From contig JAWLHK010000028.1 of the NCBI GenBank assembly GCA_041690355.1, forward strand, positions 1 through 54,709: DNA of 54,709 bases, in the 5' to 3' direction. This document shows, one piece after another, positions 37,867 through 45,048 of this stretch (positions are counted from its first letter, which is position 1; every line of letters starts with the position of its first letter). Both the position numbers and the translations under genes were made by a program. Origin of the DNA: JAWLHK01 sp041690355 [NCBI: bacterium] (GTDB lineage Bacteria > J088 > JAWLBW01). The notes beneath the pieces were generated by a model. It was not told the origin of the DNA and searched no databases. It worked only from the letters and a program-made list of their open reading frames with translations.

Positions 37867-39192
37867 TCAGGACGGGATGGCGACGGGGGCACGGCCGATG
37901 GAATGGTAGATGAAGCCGTAGCCCACCATGCGCCCGGGGTCGTACAGATTGCGGCCGTCGAAGATGACCGGCATGCGCATGCGCCGGCGGATTTCTCCGA
38001 AATCGGGGAGGCGAAATTCGTTCCACTCGGTCACGACGAGCAGGGCGTCGGCGCCGTCGAGCGCGCCGTAGGGTTCGGGCGCGTAGACGATGCGATCGCC
38101 GAAGTGGCGCCGGGCCTCGTCCATGGCCACGGGGTCATGGACGCGCACGCGGGCGCCCGCACCGAGCAGGCGCTCGATGATCGTGATGGAGGGCGCTTCG
38201 CGCATGTCGTCGGTCTTCGGCTTGAAGCTGAGCCCCCAGACCGCGATCTCCCGCCCGGCCAGCTCGCCGGCGAAGTGGCGCCGGACCTTGTGGAAAAGGA
38301 CCTGCTTCTGGCGGTCGTTCACGGCGTCGACGGCGCGCATGATGTCGAGCGGCTGCCCGAGCTGCTCCCCCATGTGCATGATCGCCTTGACGTCTTTGGG
38401 AAAACAGGAGCCCCCGTAGCCGACGCCCGGATGAATGAACTGGAAGCCGATGCGCCGGTCGTAGCCGATCCCCTTGCGCACCTGGTTGACGTCGGCCCCC
38501 AGATGTTCGCACAGGTTGGCCATCTCGTTGATGAAGCTGATCTTGGTGGCGAGCATGGCGTTGGCCACGTACTTCGTCATCTCCGAACTGCGGATGTCCA
38601 TGAACAGGATCGGGTTCTCGGTGCGCACGAAGGGGCTGTAGAGCTCGGTCATGAGCGCCTGAATCTCGGCATCGGGCGTTTCGAGCCCGACGACCACCCG
38701 ATCGGGCTTGGTGAAATCGTCGATGGCCGCCCCTTCTTTGAGAAACTCGGGGTTCGAGACGACGGCGAACGCGTGCGTCGTACGTTCTTCCATGACCTTG
38801 CGCACGAGGGCCCCGGTGCCGACGGGAACCGTGCTCTTGTTCACGATGACCCGGTGCCCGTCCATCGCGCCGGCGATGCCGCGGGCGACGTCGAGCACGT
38901 AACGCAGGTCGGCCGAGCCGTCTTCTCCCGGCGGGGTGCCGACGGCAATGAAGCAGATGCGCCCGTGGCCGACGGCCTCGGCCAGATCGGTCGTGAAGCG
39001 CAGGCGGCCGTCGGCCACGTTGCGGCGCACGAGTTCGGCGAGGCCCGGTTCGTAGATCGGGATCTCCCCTTTCTGCAGGCGCGCAATCTTGCCCGCATCG
39101 GTATCCATGCAGACGACGCGGTTGCCGCTGTCGGCGAAGCAGGTGCCCGTGACAAGCCCGACGTAGCCGGTTCCGATAACGCAGATATCCAT
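37867..39192 (-). CDS. ugd: UDP-glucose 6-dehydrogenase
   Basis: A 441-residue NAD-dependent enzyme oxidising UDP-glucose to UDP-glucuronate for surface polysaccharides. The Rossmann loop MDICVIGTGYVGLVTG opens the protein, SVIPxGT-type segment KSTVPVGTGALV follows, and the catalytic cysteine lies in GVGYGGSCFPKDVKAI. The C-terminal half has VWGLSFKPKTDDMREAPS. ATG 39192 is supported by GAGAGG about 9 nt upstream; an in-frame extension of 31 residues upstream is Arg-rich and unlikely. Confidence 0.96.
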   Translation of the reverse strand: MDICVIGTGYVGLVTGTCFADSGNRVVCMDTDAGKIARLQKGEIPIYEPGLAELVRRNVADGRLRFTTDLAEAVGHGRICFIAVGTPPGEDGSADLRYVLDVARGIAGAMDGHRVIVNKSTVPVGTGALVRKVMEERTTHAFAVVSNPEFLKEGAAIDDFTKPDRVVVGLETPDAEIQALMTELYSPFVRTENPILFMDIRSSEMTKYVANAMLATKISFINEMANLCEHLGADVNQVRKGIGYDRRIGFQFIHPGVGYGGSCFPKDVKAIMHMGEQLGQPLDIMRAVDAVNDRQKQVLFHKVRRHFAGELAGREIAVWGLSFKPKTDDMREAPSITIIERLLGAGARVRVHDPVAMDEARRHFGDRIVYAPEPYGALDGADALLVVTEWNEFRLPDFGEIRRRMRMPVIFDGRNLYDPGRMVGYGFIYHSIGRAPVAIPS

Positions 39193-39321
39193 AAATGAAG
39201 CCTCTCGATGCCTCGGCAGGGCCGCTGCCGGAGCCCGTGCGGGCCGACGGCGGGCCGTCTGCGGGGGCCGCCTAAAGGATAGCACGCGGCGCCCGTCGGG
39301 TAAACGCGCGCGAAGGGGCTC

Positions 39322-39385
39322 ACGTATCCCCCCTGCTTAGTATTGTGTCAATGTCTTGACCATTTATCAAGCCGGACGCTATGCT
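39322..39385. promoter_or_regulatory. Back-to-back divergent promoters between ugd and the HprK-like operon
   Basis: Plus strand: TTGACC (39356-39361), 18-nt spacer, TATGCT (39380-39385). Minus strand: perfect TTGACA (39351-39346) with a weak GATACG 17 nt away (39328-39323). The two -35 boxes are 4 bp apart. Three TCAA/TTGA half-sites form overlapping inverted repeats: GTCAA-N4-TTGAC (39347-39360) and CTTGA-N7-TCAAG (39355-39371). A shared regulator could bind here. Confidence 0.6.
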
Positions 39386-39419
39386 GGGGGTAACGGGGGG
39401 AGCACTCCAGGGAGGTTGC

Positions 39420-40418
39420 GTGAGGACCGAAACGACATCGCCCACATCCGCATGGTTCGACTTCTTCGGCGTGACGGGCCAGGTCGAGGCCGGGCCCGAG
39501 CTGAGCCCGCTACTCGACGAGTGCCGGCGCTTCTGGAAGTCCTACCGCCGGGACGCCGCAGCGTCTGCGCCGGCCGACCTGCGCATCGAGCTGCATCACC
39601 CGGGCGACTGGACACCGTACGAAGAGCGCAGGCGCGAGCCGGGGAGCATCTTCATCGGCCCGCTGCAATGGTACTATCGCGACGACTACTTCGTCCTGCA
39701 CGAGCCCGACCGCGTGGTCGTGGGGCGGCCCCGGCTGATCGAAGCCTACCTGCGCGCTCCGGCCCCGCGCGACCCGCGCCTCTTCGTGCACTTCACGCTC
39801 AATCTCGCCTTCATCGAGGCCTTGCGCCACCACGGCCTCTTTTACGTGCACGGCGCCTGCCTCGTCTCGCCCGAGGGCAAGCGCTATCTTATCGCGGGCG
39901 ACGGCTGCCAGGGAAAATCCACGTTGACACTGAGCCTGCTGCTCCACGGATACCGGTATCTGAGCGACGACGCGGTCTTTCTCGACACGCGCGGCGAAAC
40001 AGTACGCCTGCTCGGCTATCACAAAGCCTTTCACGTGGGCAACGACCTGATTTCCCGCTTCAGCGGGCGCGCAGGCGCCGAGGCATTTCTCCCCTACGGC
40101 AAGACCGACAAGAGCGAGATCGATCCCGAACTGCTCTTCCCCGAGCAGCGCCTGGACGGGATCGACCAGGCCGACGTCATTCTCATGCCCTCGATTCACG
40201 ATGCTCCCGAAACCCGCATCGACCGCCAGCCGCAGGCCGAGGTCCTCAGCAATTTCTTCGTTGCGAGCACACAGGTGCTCTTCGACCGGAAGCTGGCCGC
40301 CGCCCACCTGGACGCACTGCGCTCCGTGACGGATCGGGCGCGTGGCTACCGCTTCGTGGCCGGGCGCGACGTCTATACCGACCCGTCGCTCTACCATCCC
40401 CTCATCCGGGACCTCTGA
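39420..40418 (+). CDS. HPr kinase/phosphorylase-like protein (HprK-related family)
   Basis: A 332-residue protein with a kinase-like C-terminal half. FYVHGACL is followed by the P-loop GDGCQGKS (residues 160-167) and YLSDDAVFLD (180-189), the order His / Walker A / SDD of HprK-related kinases found in peptide-tailoring loci. The N-terminal 140 residues are unlike metabolic HPr kinase. GTG 39420 is chosen because GGAGG lies 4 nt upstream; an earlier ATG at 39381 falls inside the -10 box and cannot be transcribed from that promoter. The stop overlaps the next ATG by one base. No HPr protein gene is near, so the substrate is not likely to be HPr. Confidence 0.8.
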   Translation: MRTETTSPTSAWFDFFGVTGQVEAGPELSPLLDECRRFWKSYRRDAAASAPADLRIELHHPGDWTPYEERRREPGSIFIGPLQWYYRDDYFVLHEPDRVVVGRPRLIEAYLRAPAPRDPRLFVHFTLNLAFIEALRHHGLFYVHGACLVSPEGKRYLIAGDGCQGKSTLTLSLLLHGYRYLSDDAVFLDTRGETVRLLGYHKAFHVGNDLISRFSGRAGAEAFLPYGKTDKSEIDPELLFPEQRLDGIDQADVILMPSIHDAPETRIDRQPQAEVLSNFFVASTQVLFDRKLAAAHLDALRSVTDRARGYRFVAGRDVYTDPSLYHPLIRDL

Positions 40419-41386
40419 TGCGCCGTCTGGGGCTCGAGCTTACCGACCGCTGCAACCTCCAGTGCACGCACTGCCTGCGGGCGATCAACGTCGACCGCCG
40501 CGATCTGCCCCGCGACCTGGCGCACGCGATACTCGACGAAGCGCACGCAGCCGGCTTCACGACGCTCGTCTTCACGGGGGGCGAACCCACGCTGCACCCG
40601 CACTTCGTCGAGCTCGCCGAACATGCCCTGCGGCGGGGATTCGCCCTGACCGTCGTCACCAACGGGCAAACCCCGCGACGGCTCTGGGAGCTGCTCGCCG
40701 GCGACTTGGACTTCAGCACGCTGACGGTGGCCCTGAGCGCCGAAGGGGCCGATCGGGCCTCCTTCGATCTGATCCGCGGCCGCAATGCCTACCGCCGGTT
40801 CCTGCGCACAGTGCTGGGGCTTGCCGCGCGCCGCGTGCGTTTCCGCCTGAGCTTCGCCGTAGGCGCATGGAATGCCGGTCAGCTGCCCGCCATGCTCGAG
40901 ATGGCCGAGCGCCTGGGCGCCTCGGGCGTCTCGCTCGCCGCCTTTCAGCCGACGGCCCGGGACGAAGAACCGGTCGACATGGCCGAACACGCACAGTTGC
41001 TCGAACAGCTCGAACGGGCGGCCGATTCGGCACCGGTTCCGGTCACGCTTGCCTTCGAGCCGCTCACCCGCGCGCACGACCACCTGTGCTCGACGCTCGC
41101 ACTCGACGATCTGAACATCAATCACCGCGGCGAAGTCACCTTCTGCTGCCAGCTATCGACCCTCTACGACAGTCCCGACGCCGCGGCCGTCACGATCGCC
41201 GACGCCCGCCGGGGCCTCGCGGCCGCCGTCGCGGCCCAGGCGCGAGCCGTCGCCGACTTTCTGGACGACAAGCGGCGCGCGTGGCAGAACGGCCCGCCGC
41301 GACCAACCGATCTGCAACCCTGTTACTACTGCCTTCGCGCATTCGGTCAGCGCATCGAGAGGGAGGAGAACCGCCATGCGGCCTGA
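40418..41386 (+). CDS. Radical SAM enzyme with C-terminal auxiliary-cluster-like cysteines
   Basis: A 322-residue radical SAM protein. The 4Fe-4S motif CNLQCTHC (CxxxCxxC) is at residues 12-19, TGGEPTLHP at 53-61 binds SAM. The C-terminal part has Cys224, Cys243, Cys244, Cys302 and Cys305, arranged like a shortened SPASM domain that would hold a second cluster; such enzymes usually modify peptides. ATG 40418 lies in TGATG, fused to the preceding stop, so translation is coupled to the HprK-like gene. Substrate unknown. Confidence 0.85.
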   Translation: MRRLGLELTDRCNLQCTHCLRAINVDRRDLPRDLAHAILDEAHAAGFTTLVFTGGEPTLHPHFVELAEHALRRGFALTVVTNGQTPRRLWELLAGDLDFSTLTVALSAEGADRASFDLIRGRNAYRRFLRTVLGLAARRVRFRLSFAVGAWNAGQLPAMLEMAERLGASGVSLAAFQPTARDEEPVDMAEHAQLLEQLERAADSAPVPVTLAFEPLTRAHDHLCSTLALDDLNINHRGEVTFCCQLSTLYDSPDAAAVTIADARRGLAAAVAAQARAVADFLDDKRRAWQNGPPRPTDLQPCYYCLRAFGQRIEREENRHAA

Positions 41387-42353
41387 ACACGAAGCCCTGC
41401 TCATCCTCGTCGAGCCCGAGCGGACGCGCCGCGAAGAAAAACGTCTCATCCGGCGCATGCGCGGCCCGTTCGACTGGGCCGCATTCGTGCACCTGGCAGA
41501 CGCCAAGCTGGTGGCCCCGTTCGTACTCTTTCAGCTCCGCCGCCACGAACTGCTCGACCTCGTTCCGAGTGCCGCACGCGAACGCCTGCGCGACCACTAC
41601 GAGACCGTGGCGAGCCGTAACGCCATCCTCCTGCACGACCTCCATGCGGCGGGCGCGGCTCTCGACAAAGCGGGCATCGAATGGGTTCCGCTCAAGGGGG
41701 CGGCCCTGCTGCACCGCGGGATCTACCCGGACCGCGGCCTGCGCGTCCTGAGCGATCTCGACCTGCTCGTGCGCCCCGTAGACGCCCAGCGCGCCTGGGA
41801 CCTGCTGCGCGGGCACGACTACCGCAAGATGGTCGACAATGAACCCGACGCGCGCCATCTGCCGCCGCTCGTGAACGGGCGCGGCACGGTCATCGAGCTG
41901 CATCGCGGTATCGGCAATCAGGTCGACCTGAACATCCCCGTGCGCTTCGAAGCGTTTCGGGACGAGTTTCTGCCGTCGCTGGCCATGCATCTCCAGATAC
42001 ACCATGCGCGCGACGCCAAACTCGCCGTGCGCGGTCAGATCGACCTCTGGTTTCTCAACGGTGCCCTTCGCGCACAGGGGCTGCCCACCGTGCCGGTCTT
42101 CGAAAACCGCCGTGAGCTGATCCGCAGCCTGCGCGTACGCAACCGGTACGACGAGGTCTTCTTCACGCGCCCCGGCGGCTGGGTGCGGCTTCTGTTCCCC
42201 TCGCGTGAAGAGATGCTGCGCCGGCACGGCGGGGCGGCGGCGGGCGCCGGGCTGTACCGGCTCTACGGGCGGCGTCTCATGGGACTGCGCGCACAGCTCC
42301 CGACGGTGCGCAAGAGCGTGGCCGGATATCTCGAGTCCATGCGCGGGCGTTGA
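41376..42353 (+). CDS. Nucleotidyltransferase-fold protein (PF14907-like)
   Basis: A 325-residue protein of the uncharacterised nucleotidyltransferase family. VPLKGAALL at residues 104-112 and SDLDLLV at 126-132 form the family signature; Asp127 and Asp129 are the likely metal ligands, and VIELHRGI is a candidate third strand. Relatives occur next to HprK-like kinases in lasso-peptide and HprK-related systems. The ATG overlaps the radical SAM gene by 11 nt and has GGAGGAG about 7 nt upstream. Function unproven. Confidence 0.8.
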   Translation: MRPEHEALLILVEPERTRREEKRLIRRMRGPFDWAAFVHLADAKLVAPFVLFQLRRHELLDLVPSAARERLRDHYETVASRNAILLHDLHAAGAALDKAGIEWVPLKGAALLHRGIYPDRGLRVLSDLDLLVRPVDAQRAWDLLRGHDYRKMVDNEPDARHLPPLVNGRGTVIELHRGIGNQVDLNIPVRFEAFRDEFLPSLAMHLQIHHARDAKLAVRGQIDLWFLNGALRAQGLPTVPVFENRRELIRSLRVRNRYDEVFFTRPGGWVRLLFPSREEMLRRHGGAAAGAGLYRLYGRRLMGLRAQLPTVRKSVAGYLESMRGR

Positions 42354-42459
42354 CAGACGCGCGTGCAGGCGTCGACGGCCTTCCGGCAAAGCCCCCGGGC
42401 CCGAATTCCCCCTCCGGACGCGGGAAGATGGAAGAAGATTCCACAGCAAGGAGGACTCC

Positions 42460-42909
42460 ATGCAGGTACGCGACATCATGACCACGAACGTGGTCTGCAT
42501 TGACCCGAATACGAGCCTGCGCGAAGCGGCGCAGAAGATGAAAGACAACGACACGGGCGCGCTGCCTGTGCTCTCGGGACCCGAAGGGGAGCCGATCGGC
42601 ATTCTCACCGATCGCGACATTGCCATTCGCGCCGTGGCCGAAGGCGCCACGCCCGACGACACCGTCGATCGCTTCGTGACCCGGCAGGTGGTAACCATCG
42701 AGCCCGACGCCGATATTGATGACGCCTCCCGAATCATGGGCGACCGGCAGATCCGCAGGCTCTGCGTCGTTGAAAACGGCCATCTGGTCGGAATCATCTC
42801 GCTGGGCGATCTGGCGGTGATCGAGTCGAACGAAGCCGAAGACGCGCTCGAAGACATCTCGCACGGCGCCCGGGCCGAGGGGGATGGCGGGAGCCGGCCG
42901 AGCGCCTGA
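42460..42909 (+). CDS. CBS-domain pair protein
   Basis: A 149-residue stand-alone pair of CBS domains: VRDIMTTNVVCIDPNTSLREAA to about residue 58 and VDRFVTRQVVTIEPDADIDDAS to about 125. PIGILTDRDIAIRAV and VGIISLGDLAVIE are the closing strands that bind adenine nucleotides. A short acidic tail follows. AAGGAGG lies 6 nt before the ATG. It begins 106 nt after the nucleotidyltransferase gene and may or may not belong to the same operon. Regulatory ligand-sensor role inferred from the fold. Confidence 0.9.
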   Translation: MQVRDIMTTNVVCIDPNTSLREAAQKMKDNDTGALPVLSGPEGEPIGILTDRDIAIRAVAEGATPDDTVDRFVTRQVVTIEPDADIDDASRIMGDRQIRRLCVVENGHLVGIISLGDLAVIESNEAEDALEDISHGARAEGDGGSRPSA

Positions 42910-42921
42910 TCGCGCCTCGCT

Positions 42922-43635
42922 TCAAGCGCCGGGAGGCAGGCGGAACCGGGAGGGCCAGTGTGCCTCCGGTTCCGCCGTAAAGGTCAGCGGCTCGCGCAGC
43001 GTCGGATGTTCGAACGCGAGCGAACGGGCATGCAGCGCGACGGCGCGCCGCGGGAAGGGCATCGTCGCACCATAGCGCAGATCGCCGAGAATCGGATGTC
43101 CGGCGGCGGCGAGCTGGGCGCGAATCTGGTGGTGGCGCCCGGTGTGCAGGTCGACTTCGATCCACGAGGCCTCGGGTTCCGACGCCAGAGAGCGCCAGCT
43201 CAGTCGCGCCTCGTCTCCCTCAGAAGCGCCGGCGGGGAGAACGCGGGCGCGGGGCCCCTCGCGCAGGATACGGTCGTAAAGTTCCCCCTGCCCATCCATG
43301 CGCCCCTCGACGATCGCCCAATAGACCTTGCGGACGCTGCGCGTGCGGAACTGCTCGGAGAGGCGGGACGCCGCCTTGGAGGTACGCGCAAAGACGATGA
43401 CCCCCGACACCGGCCGGTCGAGCCGGTGCACGAGGCCGAGAAAGACCTCTCCCGGCTTGGCAAATTCGGCTTTGAGCCAGGCCTTGCCGTGATCGAGCAG
43501 CGACACGTCGCCGGTCACGTCACCCTGCACGAGCATGCCGGCAGGCTTGCGCGCGACAAGAAGATGGTTGTCGACGTAGAGAATTTCGCGGGCGAAATCG
43601 AAAGGAGTTGACAAGGCGACGGGGTTTGCTTTCAC
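42922..43635 (-). CDS. RluA-family pseudouridine synthase
   Basis: A protein of about 237 residues converting uridine to pseudouridine in rRNA or tRNA. LVHRLDRPVSGVIVFART carries the catalytic Asp of the RluA family; ILYVDNHLLVARKPAGMLVQGD precedes it, and VDLHTGRHHQIRAQLAAAGHPILGDLRYG closes the active site. No S4 domain. The start is uncertain: GTG at 43635 or ATG at 43665, both overlapping or abutting the divergent rsmG-like gene and its promoter. Confidence 0.9.
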   Translation of the reverse strand: MKANPVALSTPFDFAREILYVDNHLLVARKPAGMLVQGDVTGDVSLLDHGKAWLKAEFAKPGEVFLGLVHRLDRPVSGVIVFARTSKAASRLSEQFRTRSVRKVYWAIVEGRMDGQGELYDRILREGPRARVLPAGASEGDEARLSWRSLASEPEASWIEVDLHTGRHHQIRAQLAAAGHPILGDLRYGATMPFPRRAVALHARSLAFEHPTLREPLTFTAEPEAHWPSRFRLPPGA

Positions 43636-43636
43636 T
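43608..43636 (+). promoter_or_regulatory. Promoter of the RsmG-SpoU fusion gene (leaderless)
   Basis: TTGACA (43608-43613), 17-nt spacer, TTCACT (43631-43636). The -10 box is 6 nt before ATG 43643. The intervening AAGAGG touches the ATG and is too close to act as a ribosome binding site, so a leaderless transcript is likely. Confidence 0.55.
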
Positions 43637-43642
43637 AAGAGG

Positions 43643-45022
43643 ATGTCGAGCGGACAGGAACCCATCCATCGCCCGGGGCGCGCGCGTCTCGTCCACCTCA
43701 TGGCGCAGGCCGGTCTCGAACTGACGCCGCGCCAGGCCGAGCAGTTCTGGATCTTCCACCAGTTTCTGCGCGAGCAGAACGAGACGCTCAACATGACCCG
43801 CATCTTCGAGTTCGATGCGATGGTTCTCAAACTTTACATCGACAGCGCGCTTGTCGGCAAATTGACCGCCCTGCCGTCGCCGCTGCTCGACATCGGCACC
43901 GGCCCCGGATTTCCCGGCATCCCGCTCGCCATCCTGCACCCCGAGGTGCAGTTTCTGCTGTCCGAAGGGCGGCATCAGCGGAACCGGTTTCTGCAGCAGA
44001 GCGTAGACCGCCTGGGTCTGCGCAACGTGGAAGTGCTCGGGCACCGCATTGCCCCGGACTACGATCGATCCGTGCAGGGGATCATCACACGGGCCGTCGA
44101 GACGATTCCCGAAACCCTCCAGCGGGTCATGCGCTGCCTCCTGCCCGGCGGCAAAGCGATCTTCATGAAAGGACCCGAGTGCGACGAAGAGATCGCCCAG
44201 GCCGAGAAGCGCTATGCGCGCTGGTACATTACCCGTGACGACATCCATTACCGGCTCCCCGAGTCGGACCACGCACGCCGCCTGGTCGTCTTCGAGCGCA
44301 CCGAAACCGAGGCGCCGCGGCCGGTAGCCGCACCCCAGATTACGAGCGCCGACAATCCCCGTTTCCGCCAATGGAAATCACTGCTCACGAGCCGCGGCAT
44401 CCGCAAGGAAGGGCGCGCCATCGCCAGCGGGCGGGCGGCCCTGGAGATTCTCGGCTGGGAACCAGATGCCGTCGAACAGGTCATTCTGCGCGAAGGGATG
44501 AAGACCCTGCCCGAACTCGTGGGCCATGACGCCACCGTGCTCAGCCGCGAGCTCTTCGCCGCGCTCGACGAAGACGGCACCCAGAGCCCGCTCGTCGTCG
44601 TGCGCGTGAGCGAGCCCGGGAGCGCGCCGCCGTGGCCTGCGCGCGCGCTGGTGCTCGGCCTTCAGGAGCCGGCCGAACTGGGGCGCACGTTGCGCGCGGC
44701 GACGGCCCTGGGTTGGAAGGATGCAGTGCTCCTGGAAGAAGCCGCCCATCCGTTCCACCCGCGGGCGCTGCGCGAGGCCGGAGCGGCGCTGTGGCAGATC
44801 ACCCTGCACCGCGGGCCGCGCGCCGCCTCGGTTCCCCCCGATCTGCAGGGGGGGGTCCGCCTCGAAGGCCCGGGCGCCGAACTCGGGCCCGAGCGCGGGC
44901 ATCTACGCGTCTTTCTCGGGCCTCAGGACACGCCGGGATGGCCCGGCGCCGGCCAGGCGGCGGATTTGGCGCTCGAGGCGGCGGTGCTGCTCGCGTCGGC
45001 GCAGGCCCGCAAAAAGGGCTAA
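43643..45022 (+). CDS. rsmG: RsmG methyltransferase fused to a SpoU/TrmH-like methyltransferase
   Basis: A 459-residue two-enzyme chain. Residues 1-220 are RsmG, the 16S rRNA G527 N7-methyltransferase: LTPRQAEQFWIFHQFLREQNETLNMTRI-type start, then SAM loop LLDIGTGPGFPGIPLAI (81-97) and IITRAVETIP. Residues 231-325 (ITSADNPRFRQWKSLL) look like the substrate-binding domain of TrmH/RlmB proteins, and 333-459 like the SpoU knot. The knot is degenerate: the usual NxGxxxR motif reads ELGRTLR with Glu for Asn, and the last motif ADLALEAAVLL lacks the Asn. The second half may therefore bind RNA without methylating. Confidence 0.85.
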   Translation: MSSGQEPIHRPGRARLVHLMAQAGLELTPRQAEQFWIFHQFLREQNETLNMTRIFEFDAMVLKLYIDSALVGKLTALPSPLLDIGTGPGFPGIPLAILHPEVQFLLSEGRHQRNRFLQQSVDRLGLRNVEVLGHRIAPDYDRSVQGIITRAVETIPETLQRVMRCLLPGGKAIFMKGPECDEEIAQAEKRYARWYITRDDIHYRLPESDHARRLVVFERTETEAPRPVAAPQITSADNPRFRQWKSLLTSRGIRKEGRAIASGRAALEILGWEPDAVEQVILREGMKTLPELVGHDATVLSRELFAALDEDGTQSPLVVVRVSEPGSAPPWPARALVLGLQEPAELGRTLRAATALGWKDAVLLEEAAHPFHPRALREAGAALWQITLHRGPRAASVPPDLQGGVRLEGPGAELGPERGHLRVFLGPQDTPGWPGAGQAADLALEAAVLLASAQARKKG

Positions 45023-45048
45023 GGGAGAAGCGGCGCCGGCGCCTGCGG

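Noticed and set aside
39193-39419. Small precursor peptide gene for the HprK-like/radical SAM operon
   Set aside because: No short frame with a ribosome binding site and a leader-core pattern was found on either strand; promoter elements occupy most of the region.
39356-41386. A long plus-strand frame (over 670 codons) spanning the HprK-like and radical SAM genes
   Set aside because: Its first half is an Arg/Pro-rich shadow of the HprK-like gene; only the part from ATG 40418 has family motifs.
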